From an uncultured bacterium (lineage in GTDB: Bacteria > Atribacterota > Atribacteria > Atribacterales > Caldatribacteriaceae): a stretch of 64,000 nt of DNA. This document shows positions 42,679-52,200 of the stretch, piece by piece; the first letter of the stretch is position 1; each line of letters opens with the position of its first letter. The position numbers and the translations under genes are program-made. The DNA lies in the NCBI GenBank assembly GCA_937139415.1, contig CAKZPS010000030.1:1-64000 (forward strand), in the 5' to 3' direction. The notes beneath the pieces are model-generated. The model made no database searches and had not been told where the DNA came from. It saw nothing but the letters and a program-made list of their open reading frames with translations.

Positions 42679-44373
42679 ATGCTCAGCGATTTAGCAATCG
42701 CCCAAAATGCTGCAATGGAGCCAATTCAAAAAATTGCCGAGACAATGGGGCTCAGAGAAGAAGAGATAGAACTCTACGGGAAGTACAAGGCAAAAGTTTC
42801 TCTTGACGTGTTAGAGCGCCTAAAAACCAAATCCTTGGGAAAATATATCGATGTTACTGCTATTACTCCTACCCCTCTTGGGGAGGGGAAGACAGTGACG
42901 ACCATCGGTCTCTCTATGGCGCTCAATAAAATCGGTAAAAAGAGCATCGTGTGTATTCGGCAACCGTCTCTGGGTCCGGTTTTTGGCATCAAAGGTGGCG
43001 CCGCGGGGGGAGGATACGCACAAGTGGTCCCTATGGAGGATTTCAATCTCCACCTCACCGGAGATACCCATGCGGTAGCCATTGCCCATAATCTCTTGGC
43101 TGCTTTCATCGATAATCACCTCTTCCATGGGAACAAGTTGAATATTGATCCTTTTACCATAAGTTGGCCTCGGGTAGTTGACGTAAGCGACCGGGCTCTT
43201 CGTCACATCGTTATCGGATTAGGAGGAAAAGATAACGGTATTCCTCGGGAAACCGGCTTTGACATTGCAGTGGCTTCTGAGGTGATGGCGATTTTAGCCC
43301 TCACCACCGATCTATTCGACTTGCGGAAACGCTTAGGGAGAATCGTGGTCGGGTATACGAAGGACAAAAGACCGATCACCGCTGAAGACCTCCAATGCGC
43401 CGGGGCGATGACCGTCCTTTTGAGAGAGGCGATCAAACCCAATCTTCTCCAAACTCTGGAGAATACCCCTTGCTTCGTTCATGCGGGGCCTTTCGCAAAC
43501 ATTGCCCACGGTAATAGTTCCATTATTGCCGACCAAATTGCCCTCCGATTGAGCGAGTATGTAGTCACGGAAAGCGGTTTTGGAGCAGACTGTGGAATGG
43601 AAAAATTCATGAATATCAAATGTCGCTATAGTGGTCTTCAACCCGATTGTATAGTGATGGTATGTTCGATCCGAGCTCTCAAAATGCATAGCGGTAAATA
43701 CAAAGTGGTACCCGGAAAACCGCTCGATGCGGAAATGCTCAAAGAGGACTTAGAAGCTCTCATCAAGGGTTCGGAGAATCTGGTGAAGCAAATTGAGAAT
43801 GCCCGCTTATTCGGTGTTCCGGTAGTGGTAGCCATCAACGTGTTCTCCACCGATACCGAAAGGGAAATCGAAACCGTGCACCGGATCGCTCTCGATAGTG
43901 GGGCGTTTGCCGCCGAGGTTTCGGAAGTATGGGCCAAAGGCGGTGACGGTGGACGGGCATTGGCGGAAACGGTGGTGAGAGCATGTGACGAACCCCACCA
44001 TTTCCAATTCCTCTATCCCCTTGACCTTCCCATCAAAGAAAAGATTGAAATTATCGCCACCAAAATCTACGGTGCGGAGAAAGTGGTGTATGAGAATTCG
44101 GCCGAAGACAAGATCAAACAATTCACCGATCTCGGCTGGGCTCATTTATCGATCTGTATGGCGAAAACCCATCTCTCTCTTTCCCATGATCCCAAATTGA
44201 AGGGAAGACCGCGTGGTTTTACCCTCCCCATCAAGGATATTCGTCCCTCTATCGGGGCTGGATTCCTCTACCCTCTGTGTGGGGAAATGCGTACCATGCC
44301 TGGTTTACCCTCGGAGCCAGCAGGAAATAGAGTAGATATCGATGCAACGGGGAAGATTATCGGTCTCTTTTAA
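42679..44373 (+). CDS. fhs: Formate-tetrahydrofolate ligase
   Basis: A 564-residue ATP-dependent synthetase that joins formate to tetrahydrofolate, the first methyl-branch step of the Wood-Ljungdahl pathway. The P-loop is in PTPLGEGKTVTTIGL near residue 60, and KGGAAGGGYAQVVPMEDFNLHLTGD is the long family signature. It heads the array of redox genes, followed after 17 bases by the short HdrA-like gene. FolD and FchA are absent from the window, so the next methyl-branch steps must be encoded elsewhere. Confidence 0.97.
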   Translation: MLSDLAIAQNAAMEPIQKIAETMGLREEEIELYGKYKAKVSLDVLERLKTKSLGKYIDVTAITPTPLGEGKTVTTIGLSMALNKIGKKSIVCIRQPSLGPVFGIKGGAAGGGYAQVVPMEDFNLHLTGDTHAVAIAHNLLAAFIDNHLFHGNKLNIDPFTISWPRVVDVSDRALRHIVIGLGGKDNGIPRETGFDIAVASEVMAILALTTDLFDLRKRLGRIVVGYTKDKRPITAEDLQCAGAMTVLLREAIKPNLLQTLENTPCFVHAGPFANIAHGNSSIIADQIALRLSEYVVTESGFGADCGMEKFMNIKCRYSGLQPDCIVMVCSIRALKMHSGKYKVVPGKPLDAEMLKEDLEALIKGSENLVKQIENARLFGVPVVVAINVFSTDTEREIETVHRIALDSGAFAAEVSEVWAKGGDGGRALAETVVRACDEPHHFQFLYPLDLPIKEKIEIIATKIYGAEKVVYENSAEDKIKQFTDLGWAHLSICMAKTHLSLSHDPKLKGRPRGFTLPIKDIRPSIGAGFLYPLCGEMRTMPGLPSEPAGNRVDIDATGKIIGLF

Positions 44374-44390
44374 TAGAGGGGGGAAACGCT

Positions 44391-45362
44391 TTGAAGTGTG
44401 ATGCCCTCATCATCGGTGGAGGAGTAGCCGGTTTAGCGGTAGCCGAGACCTTGCTTCCTTCTCTTCAGGTTACCGTTCTTGAAGAGGAGCGTCTCGGTGG
44501 ATTGGCATGGCAGTTAGGGTGCAAGGCCACTACGGAGTGTTTAGCATGCGGGGTATGTCGATCGCTTGAGATGAAGAGAAAAGCGAGTCGCTTTCCCGTC
44601 TTACTCGGAGAACGAATCACCACCGTGGAACGACAAAACGGAGGTTTCAAAATCACCACCCAAAAAAGAGCTATAGAAACGCGTTTTGTGGTCATTGCCA
44701 CCGGTGCTTCTCCTTTTCCTCCCCAGCGCATGCCTCAATTTGGTTTCGGTACCCTAAAATGGGTGTATAGTGGTTTCGATTTAGAAAAGAAGTTGAATCG
44801 AGAAGGGCTCAATGAATTTGCGCCTTTTCACGAGATCGCCTTCATTCAATGCGTCGGTTCCCGCAATTTCCAAGAGAAACGAGGATATTGTTCTCAAGTG
44901 TGTTGTCGCTACGCCCTGCGGTTGGCGGAGAACTTGCTCTTTCGTTTCCCCCATCTCCATATCGATTTTTACTACATGGATCTGCAAGTGTTTGGGAAAA
45001 AGAGTGAAAAATTGTGGGAGACGAGCGAGAAAGTCAAACTCATCCGTAACCTGCCTTTTGCGGCGGAAGAGGGAAACGGTAAGTTATCAGTAGTTTTCGA
45101 GGGGGAGAGAGGGGTATCCCGAGAGAAGTACGACGCGATCATCCTCTCCGTAGGAATGATTCCCTCATCTGGAACGAAGAGAATGGTTGAACTCCTCCAT
45201 TTGACCTCTACCGTAGAAGGGTTCATCAAGGACTACGGAGGAGGAGTAACCTCGCAAGAGGGGATTTTGGTCTGTGGTACTGCAAGTGGTCCCAAAGACA
45301 TCGAAACGAGTACGAGGGAAGCCCGAATGGTGGGCGAAAAAATTAAAAGGATGGAAAATTGA
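44391..45362 (+). CDS. HdrA-like FAD oxidoreductase, N-terminal half of a split HdrA
   Basis: A 323-residue flavoprotein. The FAD loop GGGVAGLAVAE is at 9-19. A cysteine pair (C50, C53) corresponds to the CAMC block of HdrA, and IQCVGSRNF with YCSQVCCRYALRLAENLL is an unmistakable HdrA signature. The C-terminal FAD contact is LVCGTASGPKDIETSTREA. It lacks the other Fe-S domains and the second half of HdrA, parts of which appear in the next gene. TTG 44391 follows AGAGGGGGG. This looks like a trimmed subunit of the redox complex rather than an independent enzyme. Confidence 0.82.
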   Translation: MKCDALIIGGGVAGLAVAETLLPSLQVTVLEEERLGGLAWQLGCKATTECLACGVCRSLEMKRKASRFPVLLGERITTVERQNGGFKITTQKRAIETRFVVIATGASPFPPQRMPQFGFGTLKWVYSGFDLEKKLNREGLNEFAPFHEIAFIQCVGSRNFQEKRGYCSQVCCRYALRLAENLLFRFPHLHIDFYYMDLQVFGKKSEKLWETSEKVKLIRNLPFAAEEGNGKLSVVFEGERGVSREKYDAIILSVGMIPSSGTKRMVELLHLTSTVEGFIKDYGGGVTSQEGILVCGTASGPKDIETSTREARMVGEKIKRMEN

Positions 45363-45375
45363 GGAGGAAAATGGT

Positions 45376-46785
45376 TTGAAGAGAATTCTTTGGCTCTGTG
45401 GCAAAAAGGGGGATTTCCCCCTTCCCTTCATCCAGGAAATGGAAGAGAAAACCCAAGTGGCAATAGAGGTACGAGAGTGGGAAGAGGATTCCTCCCTTCA
45501 GGGTTATGAGGGCGTATTTCTTCTTGCCGATGCTCTCTCCTTGACTTTCGAAGAAATGATTCGTTTTGCTTTTCAAAAGAGTTTCAATCCTTTGAAAATT
45601 CGTCTCTTTCCTTGGGAAGAGGTAAAAAGACTCTACGGTGTTCCCTCCGCACACAAAACATGGGAACGGTTTTTCGTCGAAGCCTTGGCCACCTTGAACC
45701 ACCCTCTCCCCCTCTCCGTAGTCCATCACTTTCCCGAGAGGCGGGTTCTCCTTTTGCCCCATAGTGCAGAAAATCTCAAACAAGCTCTGGAGCAAGCAGG
45801 TTTTGTGGTTGCATCGCCTCTTGAGTCGGTAACTATTGCTCGCCAAGGGATCAACTTCTCGTTGTATGCTCCTTCCTTTCAAACCACGGTTGGAGCAATA
45901 GTAGTCGTTCCCGAATGGCAAGAGGAAACTCCCTTTCTCATCCCCCAAGAAGTAGAAGAGACCCGCAAAATCCTCCCCCTCTCGTCTTTCTCAACCCTTC
46001 TTCTCCAGAGAGAGTGGCGCAAGCGAACTATCGTTTTCCTCATGCCCAAAGGTAATCAATCTAAAGCAGAGTGGAGAGAGACCTTTCGCTTGACTCAAGA
46101 GCTTGCCGGGGAGAGGAAGGCTCGGGTATGGGTTTTAGCCGAAGAAGTTTTCGTGGCCGGCTCCTCCTTCGAGGCTATGTATCGAGAGGCCCGGGGTGAG
46201 GGAGTGATCTTTGAGAAAGTGGACCTCTCCAAGCTTTCTCTCCGTCCAAGCAGAGATATGCGGCAAATATGGGTAGAATTTCAGAGTGAACGCGACGCTT
46301 ACCCCTTGAGGATTCAAGCCGATTGGGTGGCATACTCGTATAAACGAACCTGTCTTCCTTTCCTCCTTCCCTCACTTTGGAAAGAACCTTTCTTCCCCTC
46401 TTCACTCAACGACCTCGAAAACCCCAACCTGCAATCGTTTGCCTCCTCCCTCCGAGGAATTTTCGTCTCTTCCCAGTACGATGAGGATGATTTCCCTTCT
46501 CTCCTCCAATCTCTCGAGAGTTATTTCCGTGAGGGAATATTTTCCCTCTCATCCGGTGGGACGGTGGACGAGGAGAAGTGTGTGCTCTGCCTCACCTGTA
46601 TGCGCACTTGTCCCTGGAAGGCCGTCGAGATCGATGGGAAAACCCGAGGGAAGAAGGCGAAAATCAATTGGGAGCAGTGTCATCTCTGCGGGATGTGCTT
46701 TGCCTTCTGTCCAGCATCGGCAATTGTCGTGAATAGTCTCCCCCAGCGCGATTTCCTGTTCATACGGGATCTTCGAGGTGAGTGA
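45376..46785 (+). CDS. HdrA-derived iron-sulfur protein with two C-terminal ferredoxin clusters
   Basis: A 469-residue protein with no FAD loop. The central part contains SFEAMYREARGEGVIFEKVD, the counterpart of the YERAKREGIRFVKG segment of full HdrA. The last 70 residues hold two [4Fe-4S] motifs, CVLCLTCMRTCP and CHLCGMCFAFCP. The first 300 residues are divergent. Together with the preceding gene it seems to make up one HdrA split in two, with the flavin in the first part and the electron wire in the second. TTG 45376 follows GGAGGAAA by six bases. Function beyond electron transfer is inferred. Confidence 0.65.
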   Translation: MKRILWLCGKKGDFPLPFIQEMEEKTQVAIEVREWEEDSSLQGYEGVFLLADALSLTFEEMIRFAFQKSFNPLKIRLFPWEEVKRLYGVPSAHKTWERFFVEALATLNHPLPLSVVHHFPERRVLLLPHSAENLKQALEQAGFVVASPLESVTIARQGINFSLYAPSFQTTVGAIVVVPEWQEETPFLIPQEVEETRKILPLSSFSTLLLQREWRKRTIVFLMPKGNQSKAEWRETFRLTQELAGERKARVWVLAEEVFVAGSSFEAMYREARGEGVIFEKVDLSKLSLRPSRDMRQIWVEFQSERDAYPLRIQADWVAYSYKRTCLPFLLPSLWKEPFFPSSLNDLENPNLQSFASSLRGIFVSSQYDEDDFPSLLQSLESYFREGIFSLSSGGTVDEEKCVLCLTCMRTCPWKAVEIDGKTRGKKAKINWEQCHLCGMCFAFCPASAIVVNSLPQRDFLFIRDLRGE

Positions 46786-46790
46786 CGAAG

Positions 46791-47162
46791 ATGAAGATAG
46801 CTTCTCTTGGCTGTGATAAGAGTGGTTTTCCCGCCCTCCTCCGTTTTTTGGCCGAATATCCCCAGTACCGAATGGATGTTACCGCCGTACCGTGTTTGGG
46901 AATGGTGAACGAAGGTATGATGCTTCAAGCTTTTGAGAACGGATACCGCGGTCTTCTCTTAGCCGGTTGTCCCATAGAGAGTTGTCACAATCAGAAGGGG
47001 AGCCATTACGCTCTTCTCAAGGCTGAACGGGTGAATACCCTCCTTGAAGAGGCAAAGCTTCCCATGAGAGTCACATGTGCTCTCTTGACCATGGATAAAA
47101 TTGCCGAGATCAAGAGAGCACTCGATGAACTCCTTCCTTTCCTTAAGGAGAGAGAGCAATGA
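46791..47162 (+). CDS. MvhD-like iron-sulfur protein, divergent
   Basis: A 123-residue relative of MvhD/FlxD, the [2Fe-2S] subunit that hands electrons to HdrA. The blocks VPCLGMVN and GCPIESCHNQKGS match the family's CxG and GCxxxxCHxxxGN motifs. The usual N-terminal CxxC is reduced to C-D-K-S, so a cluster ligand has changed. It is after the split HdrA and before metV, implying that it links the split HdrA to the MetVF reductase. ATG 46791 is preferred to GTG 46782. Its last four bases overlap the metV start. Confidence 0.75.
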   Translation: MKIASLGCDKSGFPALLRFLAEYPQYRMDVTAVPCLGMVNEGMMLQAFENGYRGLLLAGCPIESCHNQKGSHYALLKAERVNTLLEEAKLPMRVTCALLTMDKIAEIKRALDELLPFLKEREQ

Positions 47163-47809
47163 TTGTTGGGGAAAGAAAACCATTATCCATCGTCATCGAA
47201 AATTTGAGCCCGTGGAGAAAAATTTTGGTTTTAGGTTGCGGGACCTGTGTGACGGTATGCATGTCGGGAGGAGAAAAGGAGGCGCAGGAGGTAGCCGCGA
47301 TTTTGCGCCTGCGAGGGTTCCAGGCCCGGGCATTGACCATCGAAAGACAGTGTGAAATGGAGTTTAACCGAAAGTTCGCCGAGGAAATCAATCGTGAAGA
47401 AGTAGTGCTCTCCTTAGCTTGCGGTATCGGAGTACAAATACTCTCCGATCTCTTCCCCCAAAAACCGATCTTCCCGGGGGTGAATACCACTTTCATGGGT
47501 GCTCCCATCGTTCAAGGTTTGTGGGAGGAGCGGTGCTCCGGGTGTGGCGATTGCATCGTTCATCTCTTCGGGAACATTTGTCCGGTGACCCGCTGCGCGA
47601 AAAGCCTCCTCAACGGTCCTTGTGGCGGCTCGCAGAAAGGGAAGTGTGAAGTCAAACCAGAGAGAGATTGTGCTTGGCAACTCATCTACGATCGGATGAG
47701 AGAACAAGGGAGACTGGAAGAGCTCCTCCGCATCCACCCCCCCAAAGATTGGTCATCTTCTCGTTACGGAGGGCAGAGAAAAATGCTTCGGGAGGATGTG
47801 TACCTATGA
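47159..47809 (+). CDS. metV: MetV, zinc/Fe-S partner of methylene-tetrahydrofolate reductase
   Basis: A 216-residue protein corresponding to the MetV subunit found with MetF in acetogens. The N-terminal part has GCGTCVTVCMSGG and an adenosine-like fold, and the C-terminal zinc region has CSGCGDC, CPVTRCAKSLLNGPCGG and GKCEV. MetV is required for activity of acetogen-type methylene-THF reductases and probably conducts electrons to MetF's flavin. It overlaps the metF start in ATGA. Confidence 0.92.
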   Translation: MIVGERKPLSIVIENLSPWRKILVLGCGTCVTVCMSGGEKEAQEVAAILRLRGFQARALTIERQCEMEFNRKFAEEINREEVVLSLACGIGVQILSDLFPQKPIFPGVNTTFMGAPIVQGLWEERCSGCGDCIVHLFGNICPVTRCAKSLLNGPCGGSQKGKCEVKPERDCAWQLIYDRMREQGRLEELLRIHPPKDWSSSRYGGQRKMLREDVYL

Positions 47810-48717
47810 GCTTCCTCCAGAAACTCTTAAAGAGTGGAACCTTTGTGGTGACCGCGGAAGTTGGACCCCCTAAGGGTTGCGAGCGAAGTGTGATCGAAAA
47901 GAAGTGCCGCGAACTCTTCGACTACGTCGATGCCGTCAACGTTACCGATAACCAAACCGCCATCGTTCGTCTGAGTAGCTTTGCCAGTTCTCTCATCGCC
48001 CGAGAATGCGGCGTCGAGCCGGTGATGCAGATGGTGTGCCGTGACCGAAATCGTATCGCCTTGCAGAGCGATTTTCTGGGTGCATGTGCCTTGGGGATCG
48101 AAAATTTCCTCTGTCTCACCGGTGACCATCAGAGCATGGGAAACCATCCCCATTCCAAGAACGTTTTCGATATCGATTCCATCCAACTCTTGCAGATCCT
48201 CTCTGACCTCCGGGACAAGAAGGTGTTCCAGAATGGTGAAGCGGTGAAAGGCGAAATTCGTGCCTTCCTGGGAGCAGGAGAGAATCCTTTTGCCGACCCG
48301 ATGGAATTTCGGGTCTATCGTTTGGCGAAGAAAATCGAAGCAGGTGCCCAATTCATCCAGACTCAGGCGGTATTCGACCTTGAACCCTTCGCGCGTTTCA
48401 TGGAAGAGGTTCGGGCGATGAAACTCCATGAGAGAGCGTTCATTCTCGCCGGGGTGATCCCGGTGAAATCTCTGAACGCCATCCGCTACATGCAGAGTGA
48501 AGTGCCGGGACTGGTGATCCCTCCCTTCCTCGTCGAGCGCATGGAGAAAGCCCGAGATCCTAAGGAGGAGGGTATAGCGATGTGCGTAGAGATCATCGAA
48601 GCGGTCAAGAAAATCGAAGGGGTGAGAGGGGTCCACATCATGGCCATTGCTTGGGAAAGTGTGGTTCCCGAGATTGTGGTACGTAGCGGCCTCTACCCCC
48701 GACCAAAGAGAGGATAG
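47806..48717 (+). CDS. metF: Methylene-tetrahydrofolate reductase
   Basis: A 303-residue (beta-alpha)8 flavoenzyme that reduces 5,10-methylene-THF to 5-methyl-THF. TAEVGPPKG near the N-terminus carries the catalytic Glu, followed by NVTDNQTAIVR, the LCLTGDHQSMG block and the FIQTQAVFDLEPF region typical of MetF. It follows metV with coupled translation and precedes hdrC, repeating the metVF-hdr linkage of Moorella-type acetogens. The longer upstream frame lies inside metV and is not used. Confidence 0.96.
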   Translation: MSFLQKLLKSGTFVVTAEVGPPKGCERSVIEKKCRELFDYVDAVNVTDNQTAIVRLSSFASSLIARECGVEPVMQMVCRDRNRIALQSDFLGACALGIENFLCLTGDHQSMGNHPHSKNVFDIDSIQLLQILSDLRDKKVFQNGEAVKGEIRAFLGAGENPFADPMEFRVYRLAKKIEAGAQFIQTQAVFDLEPFARFMEEVRAMKLHERAFILAGVIPVKSLNAIRYMQSEVPGLVIPPFLVERMEKARDPKEEGIAMCVEIIEAVKKIEGVRGVHIMAIAWESVVPEIVVRSGLYPRPKRG

Positions 48718-48723
48718 AGTAGC

Positions 48724-49218
48724 ATGAAGGAAGTCAGTCAAGCTCATCACTTCAAGTACCAAGTGGCTTCGCGCACCGGAGGAGAAGGGCTCCTCGTGTG
48801 CTTTTCCTGTGGAGTGTGTACTGCAGGTTGTCCGGTTGCAGAAGTAGAAGGGGGATTCAACCCTCGGCGGATCATCCATCAAATCCTCTTAGGAGAGAAA
48901 GAAGAGCTTCTCACTTCCAAGTATTTGTGGATGTGTGTGGGGTGTTACCGTTGTACCGCCCACTGTCCACAGAACGTGGAATTCACGAACATCCTCAAAG
49001 TATTACGGGAAATAGCCATCGAAGAAGGGTACGTGAGTAAAGAATGGAAGGCAATCATCGAAGACCTGGATCGAGAGACCCAGAAACTCCGTCGCAATTG
49101 TATTGATTACCTCTGGGAAAAGAAGGTTACCTCTTTTCCTGAGTATCTCCACCTCTACGCCGATGCCACCAAAGAACTCCCTTGGATGAGGGAGGGAGAA
49201 CCTGATGGAGAACGGTAA
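48724..49218 (+). CDS. hdrC: HdrC-like dicluster ferredoxin subunit
   Basis: A 164-residue protein with two [4Fe-4S] motifs, CFSCGVCTAGCP and CVGCYRCTAHCP, placed about 40 residues apart as in heterodisulfide reductase subunit C. The C-terminal part is helical and would dock on its partner. The normal partner HdrB, with two CCG domains, is missing from the locus, so electrons probably go to MetVF or to another subunit. Its stop overlaps the HdrA fusion gene by 14 bases. Confidence 0.9.
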   Translation: MKEVSQAHHFKYQVASRTGGEGLLVCFSCGVCTAGCPVAEVEGGFNPRRIIHQILLGEKEELLTSKYLWMCVGCYRCTAHCPQNVEFTNILKVLREIAIEEGYVSKEWKAIIEDLDRETQKLRRNCIDYLWEKKVTSFPEYLHLYADATKELPWMREGEPDGER

Positions 49219-52200
49219 TCGTCCTAAGGGCGCGGTGATGATCCTGGGAGGGGGAATAGGAGGAATTCAATCCGCTTTAGACTTAGCCAATGCCGGTTTC
49301 AAGGTATATGTGGTAGAAAAGTCCTTCTCCATCGGTGGTCTCATGGCACGTTTAGATAAGACTTTCCCCACCAACGACTGTGCCATGTGCATTCTCTCTC
49401 CGAAACTGGTAGAGTGTGGAAGGCACCGGAATATCGAAATCCTCTCCTATGCTCAAGTTGAGTCCATCCAAGGTACTCCTGGTCACTTTCAGGTGAGAGT
49501 GAGGAGGAAGTGTCGCTTTGTCGACCCCGAGCAATGCACGGGGTGCGGGGATTGTGCCCAAGTGTGCCCGGTAGAGGTACCCAACGAATTCGACGGATTC
49601 TTGGGGAAACGGAAGGCCATTTATCGCCCTTTCCCCCAAGCCTTCCCCAGCGCTTTCGGGATCGAAAAGAGGGGAGCCCCTCACTGTCAAGCCGCTTGCC
49701 CCTTAGAGCAGAAAGCGGAAGGGTATGTGGCCCTCCTCGGTCACGAACGCTTTGAAGAAGCCCTCCAAGTGATCAAAATGGATAACCCCTTCCCGGGTAT
49801 CTGTGGAAGGGTTTGTCATCATCCCTGTATGGAAGAGTGTCAGCGAGGACTGCTTGACCAAGCCATTGGCATCCCCTACCTCAAGCGTTTTCTCGCCGAC
49901 TACGAGCAAGAGAAAAATTTAACCATCCTTCCTCCCCGACAAGGAGAACGCCCAGAGCGAGTGGCTATCGTGGGGGGAGGGCCGAGTGGTCTCAGCTGTG
50001 CCTACTTTTTGCGGATTTTGGGGTATCAAGTCACCCTCTTTGAGGCTCAAGATCGTTTAGGAGGGATGATGACCTTCGGCATTCCTTCCTACCGTCTCCC
50101 CCGGGAAATTATCGCAGGAGAGATAGAAGCTGTAAAAGCCTTAGGAGTAGAGGTTCTCTTGGGTAAGTGTTGGGGAGATGATTTCCTCCTCGACCACCTC
50201 TTTGCCCAGGAATTCCAAGCCGTGTACCTGGCCTGCGGAGCGTGGACGGGAATGAAAGCAGGAGTGCCGGGAGAAGACCACCCCAGAGTTGTGGATGGAC
50301 TCACCTACCTCTACCGTATGAATAGGGGTGAGAAACTCCCCGAAGCTAAGAAGGTAGTGATCGTCGGAGGAGGGAATGTAGCCATCGACTGTGCGCGTAG
50401 CGCCCTCCGCCACGGTGCTGAACAAGTGGCTCTCTACTATCGTCGCTCCAGAGAAGAGATGCCCGCCCGTCCCGAAGAAATCCAAGAGGCGGAAGAAGAA
50501 GGGGTGGCATTCTTCTTCTGCGCCAGTCCCAAGGAGTTTGTGGAGCAAGACGGTCACTTGGTGATGAAGTGCTACGTGATGAAGCTCTGTGCTCCTGATG
50601 AATCCGGACGGAGAAAACCGGAGATCATCCCGGGGGTAAAACACGAAGTGGAAGCGGACCTCTTCATCATCGCCATCGGACAGAGAGTTTCCCTTCCGGA
50701 GGCTACTCTCCGCCTCACCCCTTCGGGGACGATTATGGTAGATGAGGGGCTCCGCACCTCGCGTCCGGGGGTTTTCGCCGGAGGAGACGCTGTCCTCGGA
50801 CCGGCGACGCTTGTGGAAGCCATTGCCCATGGAAAGAGAGCGGCGTTCTCGATCGATGCCTACCTCTCGAAAAGAGAATTCCACCCCGAGACCCCTTCCC
50901 CTGCGCCCCTTTCCATTCCCTGGGAGCGAAAACAAGAACCTCGGGTGGAACCGAGGAAACTCCCGGTAAGTCAACGTTTGCGAAGTTTTGAAGAGGTTAC
51001 CCAAGGGTATAGTCAGGAAGAAGCAGTAAGAGAGGCCAAGCGGTGCCTCCTCTGTGGAGGATGTTCGGAATGTATGCAGTGTGTCGCGGCGTGTCGCCGA
51101 GGCGCCATTCAACATGAAGAGAGAGAAAGAATCGAAGAAATCGAGGTTGGAGCAGTCATCGTTGCTTCCGGTATGGGGGTTTTCGATCCCACCCAAACCT
51201 ACCGGGAGCTAGGGTACCGAAAGTACCCTAACGTGATCACCAGCCTCGATTTTGAGCGGATTCTCAATGCCTCGGGTCCTTTCCAAGGGAAAGTCGTCCG
51301 ACCGTCTGACGGCAAGACCCCCCGTCGGATTGCCTTCATCCAGTGCGTGGGATCTCGAGATGACAAGCGAGGTCGATCCTACTGTTCCTCGGTATGCTGT
51401 ATGTACGCTATCAAAGAGGCCTTGGTGGCCAAGGAACACCTCTTAGTGGAGAAGAAGGCACACCACAAGGAAATGGTGTGTGCTCCCCACGCTCCTTTTC
51501 ATTCTTCCCAAGACGAAGAAGAACCTATCCTCGAGGTTACCATCTTTGCCATCGACGTTCGGGCCCATGGGAAGGACTTTGAACGGTACTATGAGCGCGC
51601 TAAACGAGAGGGAATTCGCTTCGTGAAGGGAAAAGTGGGGAAAATCCAGGAAGTAAACGGTGGTGATTTAGAAGTTTTCTACACTTCTTGCGACAGCGGG
51701 ATCCAGAGAGAAACCTTCGATCTTGTGGTCCTCTCGGTGGGCTTGTCCCTCACCGAAGAGGAGAAGAATTATTTGGAAAAGCTGGATATTTCCCTTGCTC
51801 CTTGGGAAACGCCTTATCTTGAGGGAATGGCTGCCCTCCGTTCTTCCCGCGAGGGAGTGTGGCTGTGTGGAACGGTCAACGCCCCGAAGGATATCCCCGA
51901 GACGGTTCAAGAGGCGAGCGCTTGTGCCTGTGAAGTAGCCTCGTTCCTCCATCCAGCCCGCTTCAGCGAAGTGACGGAAAAGGAATACCCTCCAGAACAA
52001 GACGTAGCTAACGATCCCGTACGGATCGGGGTATTCATCTGCCGTTGTGGTCTCAATATCGCTGGAGTCGTGAATACCCAAGATTTAGTGGAATGGGCGA
52101 AAAGTTTCCCTGGAGTGGTTTACGCCGAGGAGAATTTGTACACTTGTTCTCAAGATACCCAGGAGAGAATAAAAGAGAAGGTGAGAGAGCATCGCCTCAA

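Noticed and set aside
44391-45362. Thioredoxin reductase or plain NAD(P)H oxidoreductase for the short flavoprotein
   Set aside because: The IQCVGSR and YCSQVCCRYA segments are specific to HdrA, and no CxxC redox disulfide of thioredoxin reductase is present.
47668-47805. metF reading frame extended upstream
   Set aside because: It runs inside metV in another frame; the ATG at 47806 with ATGA overlap is the natural start.
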